From contig ONRO01000063.1 in NCBI GenBank assembly GCA_900320235.1, positions 1 through 5,250 of the forward strand: 5,250 nt of DNA, written 5' to 3'. Below the pieces are notes generated by a model that saw only the letters and a program-made list of their open reading frames with translations, did no database searches and was not told the DNA's origin. The stretch comes from an uncultured Eubacteriales bacterium (GTDB lineage Bacteria; Bacillota; Clostridia; Oscillospirales; Acutalibacteraceae). A program made the position numbers and the translations under genes. Shown piece after piece: positions 5,201-5,250 of the stretch (the stretch's first letter is position 1; every line of letters starts with the position of its first letter).

Positions 5201-5250
5201 TAATAACAGGGGCAATTAAAAAGAAAAGCAGAAGTCATGCTTAAGAGGAA
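5201..5250 (+). other. Region after the ligase-like gene, no clear feature
   Basis: No terminator hairpin is visible, so transcription probably continues past the window. An ATG at 5237 opens a frame (ATG CTT AAG AGG) that runs off the end, but it has no good ribosome binding site; AGGGG at 5208-5212 is too far away. The final AAGAGGAA could instead be the ribosome binding site of a gene that begins just beyond 5250. Neither can be decided here. Confidence 0.2.

Overview
The window looks like a low-G+C Gram-positive genome of the Bacillota, most likely a gut or rumen member of the Oscillospiraceae (Ruminococcus-like). The reasons are A+T-rich intergenic DNA, strong AAAGGAG-type ribosome binding sites, a TTG start, a sortase with a substrate gene beside it, and clean TTGACA/TATAAT promoters. 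The genus is inferred from style; no marker gene fixes it.

Layout. Positions 1-123 hold an open frame that may be the 3' end of a gene lying mostly outside the window. About 1 kb without a convincing gene follows. Its left part contains diverged repeats, a G+C-rich island (about 330-567) full of short inverted repeats, and a 48-bp tandem repeat (561-656). Its right part is very A+T-rich and carries two good sigma-A-type promoters (796-824 and 958-987) and a leader that can fold into a three-helix structure (995-1126).

The central unit is an apparent three-gene operon, all on the + strand. It encodes a small secreted protein with a C-terminal sorting-signal-like tail (1153-1764), a class D-like sortase (1757-2500, overlapping the first gene by 8 nt), and a four-helix membrane protein of unknown function (2512-3375). 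It ends at a clear intrinsic terminator (3384-3416). The natural reading is a dedicated substrate/sortase pair plus a membrane partner. The substrate's motif is a degenerate VKTTG instead of LPXTG. A perfect 14-bp hairpin with a T-rich tail lies inside the first codons of the sortase gene. It could act as a partial terminator or processing site that keeps the sortase below its substrate, and this is the most interesting signal in the window.

A separate transcription unit follows, with its own extended -10 promoter overlapped by inverted repeats (3459-3507). It encodes a large polytopic protein of the O-antigen ligase/polymerase (Wzy_C) superfamily (3560-5200), probably involved in surface glycopolymer assembly. 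That gene has two plausible starts, each with a good ribosome binding site. No terminator is seen after it before the window ends.
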